DNA from: Amycolatopsis mediterranei
GTDB lineage: Bacteria; Actinomycetota; Actinomycetes; Mycobacteriales; Pseudonocardiaceae
NCBI RefSeq assembly: GCF_026017845.1
Contig: NZ_CP100416.1
Location: 5,982,032 to 6,046,031 of the forward strand
Length of the DNA: 64,000 nucleotides
Direction: 5' to 3'
Shown here piece after piece: positions 25,560 to 34,577 of the stretch. Position numbers and translations under genes: made by a program. The notes below the pieces were generated by a model that was given only the letters and a program-made list of their open reading frames with translations, ran no database searches and was not told the origin of the DNA. Numbering within the stretch: position 1 is the stretch's first letter; each line of letters opens with the position of its first letter.

Positions 25560-26030
25560 TCAGCCCGCGAGCTCGGCGGCCGCGGCGGGCAGGACACACC
25601 AGACCACCTTCCCGCGGCCGTGGCGCGCGGTCCCCCGCACCGAGGACAGGCGGTCGACGAGGGGGAGCCCCCAGCCGCCGTCGGGCCCGGCCGGACGCCG
25701 CACCGGGGGCGCCGGGTTGTCGTCGAAGACCTCGATGCGGACATCCGCGCCGTCCACGCTCAGCCGCAGGACCGGGTCACCGCAGCCGTGGCGCAGCGCG
25801 TTGGCCGCGAGCTCGGTGACGACCAGCAGCGCGTCGTCGATGGCGGCACCGGCGGTCCAGGCCAGCAGGGCGAGCCGGGTGAACCGGCGAGCGGCGGCCA
25901 GGTCGCCCGCCGAGCCGGTCAGCACGCACTCCGCGGTCAGCGGGACAGGGAAGTTCACGCTGCCAGCCTGCTCGCCGGGCACCCGGCGGCGCGAGATGCA
26001 AAAGACCCCACCCGCCTGGTGCAGGTGCAT
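25560..26030 (-). CDS. RsbW-like ATP-binding protein (anti-sigma type)
   Basis: A 156-residue GHKL ATPase with the N-box LVVTELAANALRHGCGD and the glycine motif GGWGLPLVDRLSSV. Its ATG overlaps the stop of the LuxR-type response regulator (TGATG), indicating coupled translation. A STAS protein is encoded 2.3 kb away on the opposite strand. The pair would form a partner switch tied to the two-component genes between them. Confidence 0.83.
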   Translation of the reverse strand: MHLHQAGGVFCISRRRVPGEQAGSVNFPVPLTAECVLTGSAGDLAAARRFTRLALLAWTAGAAIDDALLVVTELAANALRHGCGDPVLRLSVDGADVRIEVFDDNPAPPVRRPAGPDGGWGLPLVDRLSSVRGTARHGRGKVVWCVLPAAAAELAG

Positions 26031-26677
26031 CAGCCGATGAGGCCCTCCCGGCGGGCCACCGCGACGGCTTCGAGCTTCGACCGCGCGCCGAGCTTCTCCA
26101 GCACCCGCTGCACGTGGTTGCGCGTGGTGTTGCGGGAGACGCCCAGCCGGGCGCCGATCTCGTCGGTGGTCGCGCCCTCGGCGAGCAGGTCGAGGGTTTC
26201 GCGTTCCCGCGCGGTCAGCGCCGCGCCCCCGCCGGACCCCCGGCCGGTGAGCCGGTCGAAGACGCCGGGCAGCAGCTCCGGGTCGAAGACCACGCCGCCG
26301 GCGGCGACGTCCCGCACAGCCGATTCGAGCACGCCGAGCTGAGCGGACTTCAGCAGCAGCCCCGCGCCACCCACCTTGGCGACCTGCACGGCGACGGCGG
26401 GCGTCGCGTCGCCGGTCAGCACCAGCACCCGCGCGCCACCCGCGGCGAGCCGCGGGATGACGTCCAGGGCGTCGCCGTCGGCGAGCCGCCGGTCCAGCAC
26501 CACGACGTCCGGGGCGTGCTCGAGCGCGTAGGGCACCGCCTCCGTCCGGGAGCGGGCCCGGCCGACCACGGTGATCCCGTCGGCGCGGTCGAGGGCCAGC
26601 TGCAACGCCTCCGCGACCATGTCGTGGTCCTCCACCAGCAGGACACGAACGGGACGGGGCTCATCGGCGCTGCTCAC
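26030..26677 (-). CDS. LuxR/NarL-family response regulator
   Basis: A 215-residue response regulator. The receiver has VEDHD (15-19), phospho-acceptor Asp62 in VVVLDRRL and Lys in LLLKSA. A linker leads to a LuxR-type HTH near residues 150-210 (LTARERETLDLLAEGATTDEIGARLGVSRNTTRNHVQRVLEKL). It is translationally coupled to the downstream ATPase. The tandem-PAS kinase 0.5 kb further on is a plausible phosphodonor. Confidence 0.9.
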   Translation of the reverse strand: MSSADEPRPVRVLLVEDHDMVAEALQLALDRADGITVVGRARSRTEAVPYALEHAPDVVVLDRRLADGDALDVIPRLAAGGARVLVLTGDATPAVAVQVAKVGGAGLLLKSAQLGVLESAVRDVAAGGVVFDPELLPGVFDRLTGRGSGGGAALTARERETLDLLAEGATTDEIGARLGVSRNTTRNHVQRVLEKLGARSKLEAVAVARREGLIG

Positions 26678-26744
26678 GGTGTTCCCTCACTCCGGTGGTG
26701 ACTGACCGCCCATCCTAGGCGCCCGGGTTGGGGATCGCCGCGGG

Positions 26745-27209
26745 TCACCAGGCGGGGGAACTCGGCCGCAGCAGTCCTTCGGGACCGGTCACCGGCAGCC
26801 AGTCGACGAGGTCCTCGTGGTGGCCCGCCGCCCGGAACACCGGCGGGCGGAACGAGCCGGCGGGCGGTCCGGCGACCCGCAGCACCTCGAGGAACCGGGC
26901 GACCGCGCGCGGCGCGGGCAGGATTTCCGGCCCGCCGAGGTAGCCGAGCACCTTCGCCGTACCTGCGCCCGCGGGCTCGACGACCGCCGACCAGCCGTGC
27001 ACCTCGTCCCAGATGAGGGCCAGGTCGTGGCCCGGCAGGTCCGGCAGCGTGCGGTCGAGCGCGACGTACCCGGAGGCGGGCACGTCGAGGTCGAGTGAAC
27101 ACGATTCGAAGCCGACGCCGACGGCCCGGGCGACCCGGGCGAGGTAGGCACGCAGCCCCCGGGCGAAGTGGTATTCGATGTCCCTGCCGAAGCCGATGAG
27201 CGTGTTCAT
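26745..27209 (-). CDS. DUF6292-family protein
   Basis: A 154-residue protein (MNTLIGFGRDIEYHFARGLRAYLARVARAVGV...). Its middle section holds LALIWDEVHGWSAVVE and the end has PAPRAVARFLEVL. This pattern matches DUF6292, a family largely limited to Pseudonocardiaceae and relatives, and so supports the assignment of the organism. GGGAGG before ATG 27209 fixes the start. Function is unknown. Confidence 0.75.
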   Translation of the reverse strand: MNTLIGFGRDIEYHFARGLRAYLARVARAVGVGFESCSLDLDVPASGYVALDRTLPDLPGHDLALIWDEVHGWSAVVEPAGAGTAKVLGYLGGPEILPAPRAVARFLEVLRVAGPPAGSFRPPVFRAAGHHEDLVDWLPVTGPEGLLRPSSPAW

Positions 27210-27276
27210 GGTTCCGCCTCCCGCGCCCGCTGCAGGCTGGGAATACCCGATTCGGTGGGCGATCACACTTTCGTGT

Positions 27277-27978
27277 TCATTCTTCGATCGCCCCGCCCCC
27301 CGCCCGCAAGTGCGCGCGGAAAGTCAAGGAGGGATCCGTTTCCCGCGCCGCAAGGAATTCACCGAAACGCACCTGCTGCCGCAACGGTTCGCCGCCGCGG
27401 ATCCGGTCGGCCTGGCGGCGTTCGGTGTCGCGGATTCCTTCGGCGAGGGCGAACAATTCACCCGCACGGGCGAGCGGGACGAAGAGGACACCGTCGTCGT
27501 CGCCCAGGACGAGGTCCGCCGGGCCGATCCGCCAGGTCCCGACGATCGCCTCGGCCAGCCCGCCGTCGACGCGGGGTCCCAGGCTGAGCGGACCGGTGGG
27601 CAGGGAGCCGAGGCTGAACACCGGCAGCCCGATGGCGCGGATGTCCGCGGTGTCGCGGTGCAGGCCCCAGACCACCACCCCGGAGAGCCCGGCGGCGCGC
27701 GCTTCGAGGACGACGAGGTCACCGACGCAGCTTTCGTCGAGCCGGCCGCCGTTGTCGACCACCAGCACGCCGCCTTCGGGGGCGTCCTCGAAGGCTTCGA
27801 GGAAGACGTCGACACTGCCGACGTGCCGGGCCGGGACGGCCGGGCCGAACAAGCGGCTGCCCGGCACCACCGCGCGCGTCGGCGCCGGCGCGCAGCGCAC
27901 CGGGAGCCCGGCGCGGATGCACGCGTCGGCGAGGTGGGCGGTGGTCAGCGCCGCGAAACGCTGTCTGAGATCGTCCAT
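27277..27978 (-). CDS. RraA-like / 4-hydroxy-4-methyl-2-oxoglutarate aldolase-family protein
   Basis: A 233-residue RraA-superfamily protein. The core has the nucleotide-free swivelling-domain motif VLVVDNGGRLDESCVGDLVVLEARAAGLSGVVVWGLHRD, equivalent to the G-x-x-R...G-x-D metal and oxyanion region of HMG/OAA aldolases, followed by GPADLVLGDDDGVLFVP. It may be an aldolase or decarboxylase of oxo-acids rather than an RNase E regulator. It is last in the iniA-cutA gene row, nine bases after cutA, and could be read through from it. Confidence 0.8.
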   Translation of the reverse strand: MDDLRQRFAALTTAHLADACIRAGLPVRCAPAPTRAVVPGSRLFGPAVPARHVGSVDVFLEAFEDAPEGGVLVVDNGGRLDESCVGDLVVLEARAAGLSGVVVWGLHRDTADIRAIGLPVFSLGSLPTGPLSLGPRVDGGLAEAIVGTWRIGPADLVLGDDDGVLFVPLARAGELFALAEGIRDTERRQADRIRGGEPLRQQVRFGEFLAARETDPSLTFRAHLRAGGGAIEE

Positions 27979-27987
27979 GCCCCGAAC

Positions 27988-28317
27988 TTAGCCAGCGTCG
28001 CGAGTCTCCCCGCTCAGCCACGCCAGGTACTCCGCGCTGCCGCCGACGATCGGGGTGGCGATCACCTCCGGCAGGTCGTAGCCGTGCAGCTGCCGGAGGC
28101 GTTCGGTGAGCGCCGGGACGCGATCGGCGGTGGTCTTGATTTCGACCCGCCACTCCTGATCGGTCTGCACGGCGCCCTCCCACCGGTAGACGCTGGTGAT
28201 CGGGCCGACGACCTGGGCGCAGGCCCCCAGCCGGGCTTCGACCGCCTGCGCGGCCAGTTCCCGCGCCGCCGCTTCCGAATCCGTCGTGGACGTCACGATC
28301 ACGTGTTCTGCCGCCAT
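27988..28317 (-). CDS. cutA: CutA-like divalent-cation tolerance protein
   Basis: A 109-residue CutA1-type protein, the normal length. It shows the ferredoxin-like pattern ARLGACAQVVGPITSVYRWEGAVQTDQEWRVEIKT and YDLPEVIATPIVGGSAEYLAW. CutA proteins form very stable trimers; the link to copper tolerance is historical and the real role is unclear. The gene follows the membrane Hsp70 gene after 31 bases on the same strand. Confidence 0.92.
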   Translation of the reverse strand: MAAEHVIVTSTTDSEAAARELAAQAVEARLGACAQVVGPITSVYRWEGAVQTDQEWRVEIKTTADRVPALTERLRQLHGYDLPEVIATPIVGGSAEYLAWLSGETRDAG

Positions 28318-28348
28318 GCTCGCGAGGCTACCGCCGCCGCGACGGGGA

Positions 28349-29923
28349 TCAGGTCGTCGTCCTCGGGCTCGTCGTGGTCGTCGGTGTCGTGGTCGTCGTC
28401 TTCGAGCTCGTCGTGGTCGGGGACGTCGTCGTCGTACGAGTCGGCGTCTTGCGCCGGGTCGTCGCGGGATCCGTGTGCGGCGGTACCACCGTCGCGTGGG
28501 TCGTCTCCGGGCTCTCCGGCGACGGCAGCGTCACCAGCGTGGGTGTCTCGCTCGCCGAGCTCGTCGCCGTCGCCGGCGCCGGGGTGTTCCCCGCCGGGCT
28601 GCCGCCGGAGTTGCTCACCGCCACCGCCACGCCGCCGATCGCGACGACCGCCACCGCGCACAGGCCCACCACCACGCCGCGGCGGGAGGCCCGCCGCCCC
28701 GGGGTCGCGCCCTTGGCACCGCCCAGCGCCGGTGGCGGTGCGCCCGCTCCGAACCCGGGCGTCGCCATCGCGCGCGTCTCCTGCCGCGGCGACGGCACGC
28801 GCGGGGCGTCGGCCACCACCGGCGGGACCGCCGGCCTCGGCTCCGCCGCCTGCACCAGCCCGGAGCGTCCGGAGGCGAGGGCCGCCGCTCCGAGCGCGAC
28901 GCCGTACTTCGGGTGGATGTCGACGGCCGTCGGGCGGCCGAGTTCCGCGGACACCAGCTGGGACACCAGCGGGATGCGCGACGAGCCGCCCACCAGCAGT
29001 ACCGCGCCGAGGTCGGCCGGGCGCAGGTTCGCCGAACGCAGGGCGCGGTGCAGCGAACCGATCGTCGCCGCGATCGACGGGCGGATCATCTCCTCGAACT
29101 CACCGCGTGTCAGCCGCACCTCGGTCTGCACCGACGGCAGCAGCACCGGGACGGCCACCTCGGTGTCCGCGGACAGGGCTTCCTTCGCCAGCACGCACTC
29201 CTGGCGCAACCGCACGACCGCCGCCACCGCGCCCGGGTCGTCCGGGTCGAGCTGCGACAGCTTCCCGTCGAGGGCCCGGTCGACGTGCCCGAACACGGCC
29301 TCGTCGAAATCGATGCCGCCCAGGCCCTCGATGCCTTCCGGGGTGCCGAGGATTTCGAACCCGCCGTTGCGCTTGCGGAGCACGGTCGCGTCGAACGTGC
29401 CGCCGCCGAGGTCGTACACCGCGACGACCGCACCGTCGTCGAGACGCTCCTGGGCCGCGTAGTGCGCCGCCGCGGCCTCGGGCTCGGTGACCAGGCCGAC
29501 GTGGTCGATCCCGGTCAGCCTGGGCACCTGCTCGAACAGTTCCCGCTTGTACGGTCCCCAGTTCGCCGGGTGGGTCAGCGTGATGCTGTCCGGGCGGCCG
29601 CCCTGCTGCCCGGCGACCGTCCGCACCACGTACCCGAGCAGGTGGGCCATCAGCGACGCCACCGAGTGCGGCGCGCCGCCGAGCAGCACCGGTGTCGGGT
29701 CGCCCAGGCGCCGTTTGAACTCCCGTGCCACGCGGTCGGGTTCGACGGACGCGCGCCGGCTCGCCGCGTCACCGACGAGCACGCTGCCGTCGGCCCGCAG
29801 CAGCACCACCGACGGGATGGCCGCCGTGCGGTCGCCGAGCGAGACCATTTCGACGTGGCCGGCCCGGTCGACGGCGGCGGCCGTGAAGGTCGTGCCGAGG
29901 TCGATGCCCAGTCCGTAACCCAT
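28349..29923 (-). CDS. Membrane-anchored Hsp70 nucleotide-binding domain protein
   Basis: A 524-residue protein. Residues 1-350 form a complete Hsp70 ATPase domain: IDLGTTFTAAAV (phosphate 1), VYDLGGGTFDATVL (phosphate 2), and VLLVGGSSRIPLV (adenosine). The substrate-binding domain of DnaK is missing. Instead there is a Pro/Ala linker, one membrane helix (about 416-438) and an outside tail of Thr/Pro/Ser (439-524). ATG 29923 follows the previous stop by one base. It sits in an operon with the dynamin-like iniA and iniC. An ATP-driven envelope or membrane role is likely; no client site is visible. Confidence 0.88.
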   Translation of the reverse strand: MGYGLGIDLGTTFTAAAVDRAGHVEMVSLGDRTAAIPSVVLLRADGSVLVGDAASRRASVEPDRVAREFKRRLGDPTPVLLGGAPHSVASLMAHLLGYVVRTVAGQQGGRPDSITLTHPANWGPYKRELFEQVPRLTGIDHVGLVTEPEAAAAHYAAQERLDDGAVVAVYDLGGGTFDATVLRKRNGGFEILGTPEGIEGLGGIDFDEAVFGHVDRALDGKLSQLDPDDPGAVAAVVRLRQECVLAKEALSADTEVAVPVLLPSVQTEVRLTRGEFEEMIRPSIAATIGSLHRALRSANLRPADLGAVLLVGGSSRIPLVSQLVSAELGRPTAVDIHPKYGVALGAAALASGRSGLVQAAEPRPAVPPVVADAPRVPSPRQETRAMATPGFGAGAPPPALGGAKGATPGRRASRRGVVVGLCAVAVVAIGGVAVAVSNSGGSPAGNTPAPATATSSASETPTLVTLPSPESPETTHATVVPPHTDPATTRRKTPTRTTTTSPTTTSSKTTTTTPTTTTSPRTTT

Positions 29924-29924
29924 T

Positions 29925-31229
29925 TCAGCCTCCGTCGCCGGTGTGCGCGTGATCCGCGGCCGGGTGGTCTGCGGGAACCGGCTCCGGCTCCTCGATGTGG
30001 TGGTCTTCGTGCGCCGGCAGGTGGTGCGGCACCTCCGGCGTCGGGTCGTGCGGTGCCGGCGGTGGGTCGTCCGGCAGGTGCCGCGCGGCCGGTACGGAGT
30101 CCGGCTGCGGCCCGTCGTGCCGCGGTGGTTCGAACGGGTGCTCGTTCTCCGCGCGATCCGGGTGCCCTGGCGGCTCGAACGGAGACTCCTTCTCCGCCGG
30201 ATCCGGGTGCCGTGGCGGCTCGAACGGATGCTCCTTCTCCGCGGGGTGCGGCCGGGTGCCGGTGACCTCACCGGCGTCGTGGTGCACCGGTTCGCGTCCG
30301 GTGGCGAAGCTGTGCCGCGGGACCGGGTGCTCGGCGAGCGACGCCGACGCCGCCAGCGTGGTCTCGACGGCCACCGGCGCGCTGTCCACTGTGGACGGTA
30401 CACGGACGGCCGTGACGACCGGCGGGGGCAGCGGGCCCGGCAGCGCCGGCGCCGGGGCGGTGACCTGCGCGGTCACCGTGGCGCCGCGCCCCTTGTCCGC
30501 GATCACCTCGGTCTGGTGGACGACCGGCCCGGCCGGCTCGCCGAACGGGTCCTCGGCCTCGGCCTGCTCGTCCACGACGACCCCGACCTCGATCCCGGGC
30601 GGCCCGGTCCCGGCCTCGTCGAGGAGCACCGTCTCGTCCTGGAACACCTCGATGTCGCCGTGCCCCGGCGCGTCGGGGGTGAGCTCGTAGGTCAGCGAAC
30701 CCTCGTGCTCCACGGTGATCGTGCCGTCCGGGTTCTCGTGGACGACGATGCCGGCGTCCTGGACGATGTCGATGTCCGTGTCGCCGGGGGTCCCGTCGCC
30801 GGGGACGACGAGGTGCTGGTGGTCGACGTACACCTCGTCGCGGCCGTGGTTGTGCACCACGAACCGCTCGGTGGCGTCGATGATGAAGTTGCCGAACTCG
30901 TCCTCGCGCACGTCGATCTGTTCGAACTCCTCGACGGTGGGCAGCTCCTCCAGCGGCACGCCGCCGGTCGTCTCCGGGTGCCAGACCGTGCCGGTCTGCG
31001 CTTCCACGTGGCCGTCCTCGCCGCGGGTGACGGTGCTGGTCTCGACCTGCGGCACGTACTCGTGGGCAGGCACGTCGTGCGCGGTCTCGGCGACGACGGG
31101 CTGCGGCGGAGGCGGCGGTGCCGACGCGGCCGGCGACCCGGGCGTGAGCACGTTGCCCGCCACCTCCGACGCGACGGCGCCGGCGACGGCCGCGGCCGTC
31201 CGCTTGATCTTCTTCGGCAGCTCGTTCAC
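29925..31229 (-). CDS. Acidic, His/Pro-tailed protein of the ini-type operon, unknown function
   Basis: A 434-residue protein. It starts with a basic, weakly hydrophobic segment (KKIKRTAAAVAGAVASEVAG) that could associate with membrane. It continues with an acidic, beta-rich region (about 70-215; repeated FIID, VYVDHQ, DIDIVQD, ITVEHE) and ends in a Pro/His-rich disordered tail. The tail holds three copies of a 15-residue unit close to PAEKEHPFEPPRHPD. GTG 31229 has a GGAGG ribosome-binding site and overlaps the iniC stop (GTGA). The following Hsp70 gene begins one base after its stop. No catalytic motif is seen. Confidence 0.75.
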   Translation of the reverse strand: MNELPKKIKRTAAAVAGAVASEVAGNVLTPGSPAASAPPPPPQPVVAETAHDVPAHEYVPQVETSTVTRGEDGHVEAQTGTVWHPETTGGVPLEELPTVEEFEQIDVREDEFGNFIIDATERFVVHNHGRDEVYVDHQHLVVPGDGTPGDTDIDIVQDAGIVVHENPDGTITVEHEGSLTYELTPDAPGHGDIEVFQDETVLLDEAGTGPPGIEVGVVVDEQAEAEDPFGEPAGPVVHQTEVIADKGRGATVTAQVTAPAPALPGPLPPPVVTAVRVPSTVDSAPVAVETTLAASASLAEHPVPRHSFATGREPVHHDAGEVTGTRPHPAEKEHPFEPPRHPDPAEKESPFEPPGHPDRAENEHPFEPPRHDGPQPDSVPAARHLPDDPPPAPHDPTPEVPHHLPAHEDHHIEEPEPVPADHPAADHAHTGDGG

Positions 31230-32698
31230 GACAGGACCTCCGCACGGGCTTCGCTGAGCAGGATTCCCTCGCAGGTGCGGACCAGCACCCGCGCCGCGTC
31301 GCGGACGTCGCGCGGGGAGGCGGGGTGCTCGGCGCGCCGCTGCCACCTCAGCAGCTGCGCGCCGAGCGCCTGCCGGATCGCGGTGCGTCCCGCGTCCCCC
31401 GGCAGGCCCAGCCGGCTCGGCACGTCCACTCCGGTCGCGCCGAGCAGCCGTTCCGCGTCGCGGGCTTCGTCGGTGGTGAACAGCACGGCGCCGAGCCGGA
31501 TCGCGTCGATCAGCCGGATCTCGGCGAATTCGTGCGCCCCGGCGACGATCCGCTCCCATTCGTGCAGCAGGCCGCCGGTGCGGTCCGGGTAGGCGCGCAG
31601 CACCTGTTCCACCGCCTGCAGCGCCGAGCGGGCCTTGAGCACGTCGGCCCGCGCGGCGAACTGCGTGGTCAGCAGTGACCGGAGGCCGTGCAGGCCGCTG
31701 CGGGCCAGCAGCTCGCCGGACAACGCGCGGGCGCCCGTCACAAGATCGCCGCCGACCAGCTCGAGCGCCAGCCGCACGCCGAACAGGCCGTAGCGGTCCA
31801 GCAGCTCGGCGCGTTCGGCCGCCGGGACGTCCACCTCCGCCTCGCCGGCGAACCGGTCGGCCGACGTCAGCAGCCTCGCCACTTCGGCCTCCGGCGCGGC
31901 CGCGAGCCGCCGGAACGCGCGGAACTCGGACTCCTTGAGCGACGCCGCGGAGCTGGCCAGCAGCCCGGCCACCGGGACCACGGTCTGGCAGAGCCCGCGG
32001 ACGCGGGAGTCGCGGGCGTAGCGGCCGGCGATCTTCGCCGCCGAGTCGAGCGCGTCGGTCCGGGCGTGCCCGACTTCGTCGGCCTTCGCCAGCACGCCGA
32101 TGGTGTTCACCGGGCGGCGCTGCGCCGGGTCGTCGTGGAAGGCGTCGAGGAACCGGACGTCGTCGCCGTGCACGTGCCGCATCAGGTACACCACGGCGTC
32201 CGCGGTGCCCACGCCGTCACCCTCGGGCACCAGCGCCGCTTCGGTGCGGCCCGAGACCTCCGCGCGGGCCGAACCGAGCCCGGGCGTGTCGATCAGCGTC
32301 ATCGCGCGCAGGGCGGGCGACGGCCAGTCGACGACGAGCCGCTCGACGTCGTCGGGCGCCATGCCGAGCTCGAGCCCGAGGGTGCCGGACAGACGGCCGA
32401 AGGGCAGCTGGCGCGGCATGCCGCGGACCGGGTGCAGCATGATCCGGTAGGTCGGGCCGTTGCGGTACCAGGTGACGACGCGGGTGCACTCCCCCGCGTC
32501 GGTCGCCGCCAGTTCCTGGCCGACGAGCGCGTTGAGCAGGGTGGACTTCCCGGCCTTGACGCGGCCGGCGATCGCGACGCGCAGGGGTTCGGCGAGCCGG
32601 CCGGCGATCTGCCGCAGCTGCGGCTCGGCGGGCGAGCCCGCGTAACCGGCGCACGCGCGGGCGACGAACCCGCGGACCTGGAGGTGGAGCGGGGTCAT
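31226..32698 (-). CDS. iniC: IniC-like dynamin-family GTPase
   Basis: A 490-residue dynamin-like GTPase. G1 is AGRVKAGKST (44-53), the G2-type Thr lies in GECTRVV, G3 is LIDTPGLGSA, and G4 reads LAKADE. The rest is helical. In Mycobacterium, iniA and iniC belong to the isoniazid-inducible iniBAC operon, and IniA is a membrane-bending dynamin. The gene order here (iniA then iniC, 4-base ATGA overlap) matches that pair, which supports a heteromeric complex at the membrane. Regulation by cell-wall stress is inferred from the mycobacterial case. Confidence 0.85.
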   Translation of the reverse strand: MTPLHLQVRGFVARACAGYAGSPAEPQLRQIAGRLAEPLRVAIAGRVKAGKSTLLNALVGQELAATDAGECTRVVTWYRNGPTYRIMLHPVRGMPRQLPFGRLSGTLGLELGMAPDDVERLVVDWPSPALRAMTLIDTPGLGSARAEVSGRTEAALVPEGDGVGTADAVVYLMRHVHGDDVRFLDAFHDDPAQRRPVNTIGVLAKADEVGHARTDALDSAAKIAGRYARDSRVRGLCQTVVPVAGLLASSAASLKESEFRAFRRLAAAPEAEVARLLTSADRFAGEAEVDVPAAERAELLDRYGLFGVRLALELVGGDLVTGARALSGELLARSGLHGLRSLLTTQFAARADVLKARSALQAVEQVLRAYPDRTGGLLHEWERIVAGAHEFAEIRLIDAIRLGAVLFTTDEARDAERLLGATGVDVPSRLGLPGDAGRTAIRQALGAQLLRWQRRAEHPASPRDVRDAARVLVRTCEGILLSEARAEVLS

Positions 32699-34536
32699 CG
32701 GGCCACCTCCTTGACGGGCTTGGCACCACTGCGGACGGTGAGCTCTTCGGCGCGGCGGGCGAGCACCTCGAGTGCTTCGATGTCGGCCTCCAGCCGCTTG
32801 AGCTCCGCCACCTCGGCGTCGTCGTCGACAACGGCTTTCTTGGCGTTCGCGAGTGCTTCGGTGAGGGAACGCTGCAGTTCTTCGACGCGCGCGCTGTAGG
32901 CGTCGCGGAGTTCTCTTTGGACGGTGCGCATCGCGTCCCGTGAATCCTTGCCGACCTGGAGGTTGAACTCGTCGACGAACCGGCGCACCGCGGTCTTGGC
33001 CAGGCCGCGGCGCTTCTCCAGCTGCCGCTTGCGCTCGTCGACGAAGCCGGAACGGCCCATCAGCAGGCCGGCCGCCACGCCGAACGGCGTCGGGATGGCC
33101 AACGCGGCCATCTTGGTGAGCATGGAGAACATCAGGAAGCCGCTGTAGGCCTTCTGGAACGCGGCCATCCCGGTGGCGCCGCGGGTCTTGACGCCGGTGA
33201 AGGACGAGTCGATGTCGATCTCCTCGACGACCTTCACCGGCGCCCGGACCTCGCGCGGCAGCACGGCCTGGGATTCGGCGAGCTCGAAGTGGTCGGCGAC
33301 CCGGCCGGCCAGGACCCGGGCCTCCTTGACGAAGGTCGTGTAGTTCTCGAGCGTCTCGTTCGCCAGGCGCTGCCGCAGCCATTTCTCGAACTCGGCCCAG
33401 TTCTTGGCGGGGTCGCCGTCCTCGATGGCCTCTTCGGCCTCGTGGAGGACGCCGCGGGAGCGGGCGCGCAGGTCGAAGTCCACATCGGACGAAATGTCCG
33501 CGAAGCCGTCGAAGAGCAGCTGTTGCCACTTGGCGGACTGGCTGCGCAGCGCGTCGACGCGGTCGTTGACCCGGCTCAGTTCCGCGATGAGCGCGGCGGA
33601 CTGCTCGGGGTGGGCGAGCGCGGTGCGGCGGGCGCGCAGCCCGGCGTGCAGCTGCCCGACGGCGGACCCGACGTGCAGGCCGACGGCGTTGAGCGCGGAC
33701 CGCTCGGCGTCCCCGACGACGCCCTGCAGGCGTTTGACCAGCTGCGGGAAACCGGATTCGACGTTCATCTCCTGGTCGGCCGAGCGGGCGGCGACGGTGC
33801 GCAGTTCCGACGAGACGGCGATCGTGTCGATGGCGATGCCGCAGGCTTCGAGGTGGCCGGCGTTGAGCTCGAGGATGCGCCGCCACTGCGGGTAGAGGTC
33901 GATCTTGGTGAGGACGAAGAAGACGGCCGGGCAGAGTTCCTTCACCGTGCGGAGGAACCGCAGCTCGGCGCCGGTGAGTTCCTGGGAGGCGTCGGAGAGG
34001 AAGAGGACCGCGTGCGCCCGCGGGAGGGAGCTCACGGTGACGGCGTTGTGCAGCGAGCCGAGCCCGCCGACGCCCGGGGTGTCGACCAGCACCAGCCCCC
34101 CGGAGAGCAGCTGGCGGCTGATCGACGCGGTGACCGACTTGAGCCTGCGGACGTTGCCGGGGTTGCCGGCTTCGCTCACGTGGGCCGGAAGGTCTTCGAG
34201 GGAGATCCGCTCGGTCCACGGCGGCGACGACGGGTCGGCCGGCTCGTAGGTCGCCAGGGCCCCGGACTCCGGCGCGTACCGGACGACGGTCGGCACCGCG
34301 GTCGCGATGTCGTCGTCGACCGGGCAGATCTTCGCGGTCAGCAGGGCGTTGATGAGCGAGCTCTTGCCCTGCTTGAATTCCCCGACGACGTAGACGGTGA
34401 CGTCGGGTTCGGACAGCAGGCGCCGGGCGTCGGTGAGGCGCTGGACGAGATCGTCCCGCCCGTAGGCTTTCGCACCCTTGACGGCAAGGTCCAGGGTGTC
34501 GAGGGCAATGCGCCCCCCGCCACTCGGCTCCTGCAT
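32695..34536 (-). CDS. iniA: IniA-like dynamin-family GTPase
   Basis: A 613-residue bacterial dynamin-like protein. G1 is GEFKQGKSS (52-60), G3 is LVDTPGVGG, and G4 is LTKID in FFVLTKIDLYPQW. A hydrophobic paddle-like segment (SGFLMFSMLTKMAALAIPTPFGVAAGLLMG) occurs in the last third, as expected for membrane insertion, and the C-terminus is a coiled coil (RELRDAYSARVEELQRSL). ATG 34536 has a GAGGAG site. It lies 41 bases after the NEQ-repeat gene, in the place of iniB. Confidence 0.88.
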   Translation of the reverse strand: MQEPSGGGRIALDTLDLAVKGAKAYGRDDLVQRLTDARRLLSEPDVTVYVVGEFKQGKSSLINALLTAKICPVDDDIATAVPTVVRYAPESGALATYEPADPSSPPWTERISLEDLPAHVSEAGNPGNVRRLKSVTASISRQLLSGGLVLVDTPGVGGLGSLHNAVTVSSLPRAHAVLFLSDASQELTGAELRFLRTVKELCPAVFFVLTKIDLYPQWRRILELNAGHLEACGIAIDTIAVSSELRTVAARSADQEMNVESGFPQLVKRLQGVVGDAERSALNAVGLHVGSAVGQLHAGLRARRTALAHPEQSAALIAELSRVNDRVDALRSQSAKWQQLLFDGFADISSDVDFDLRARSRGVLHEAEEAIEDGDPAKNWAEFEKWLRQRLANETLENYTTFVKEARVLAGRVADHFELAESQAVLPREVRAPVKVVEEIDIDSSFTGVKTRGATGMAAFQKAYSGFLMFSMLTKMAALAIPTPFGVAAGLLMGRSGFVDERKRQLEKRRGLAKTAVRRFVDEFNLQVGKDSRDAMRTVQRELRDAYSARVEELQRSLTEALANAKKAVVDDDAEVAELKRLEADIEALEVLARRAEELTVRSGAKPVKEVAR

Positions 34537-34577
34537 GACCGCTCCTCTTGCTCGTTCACTCGATTGCCGGTGTCGGC

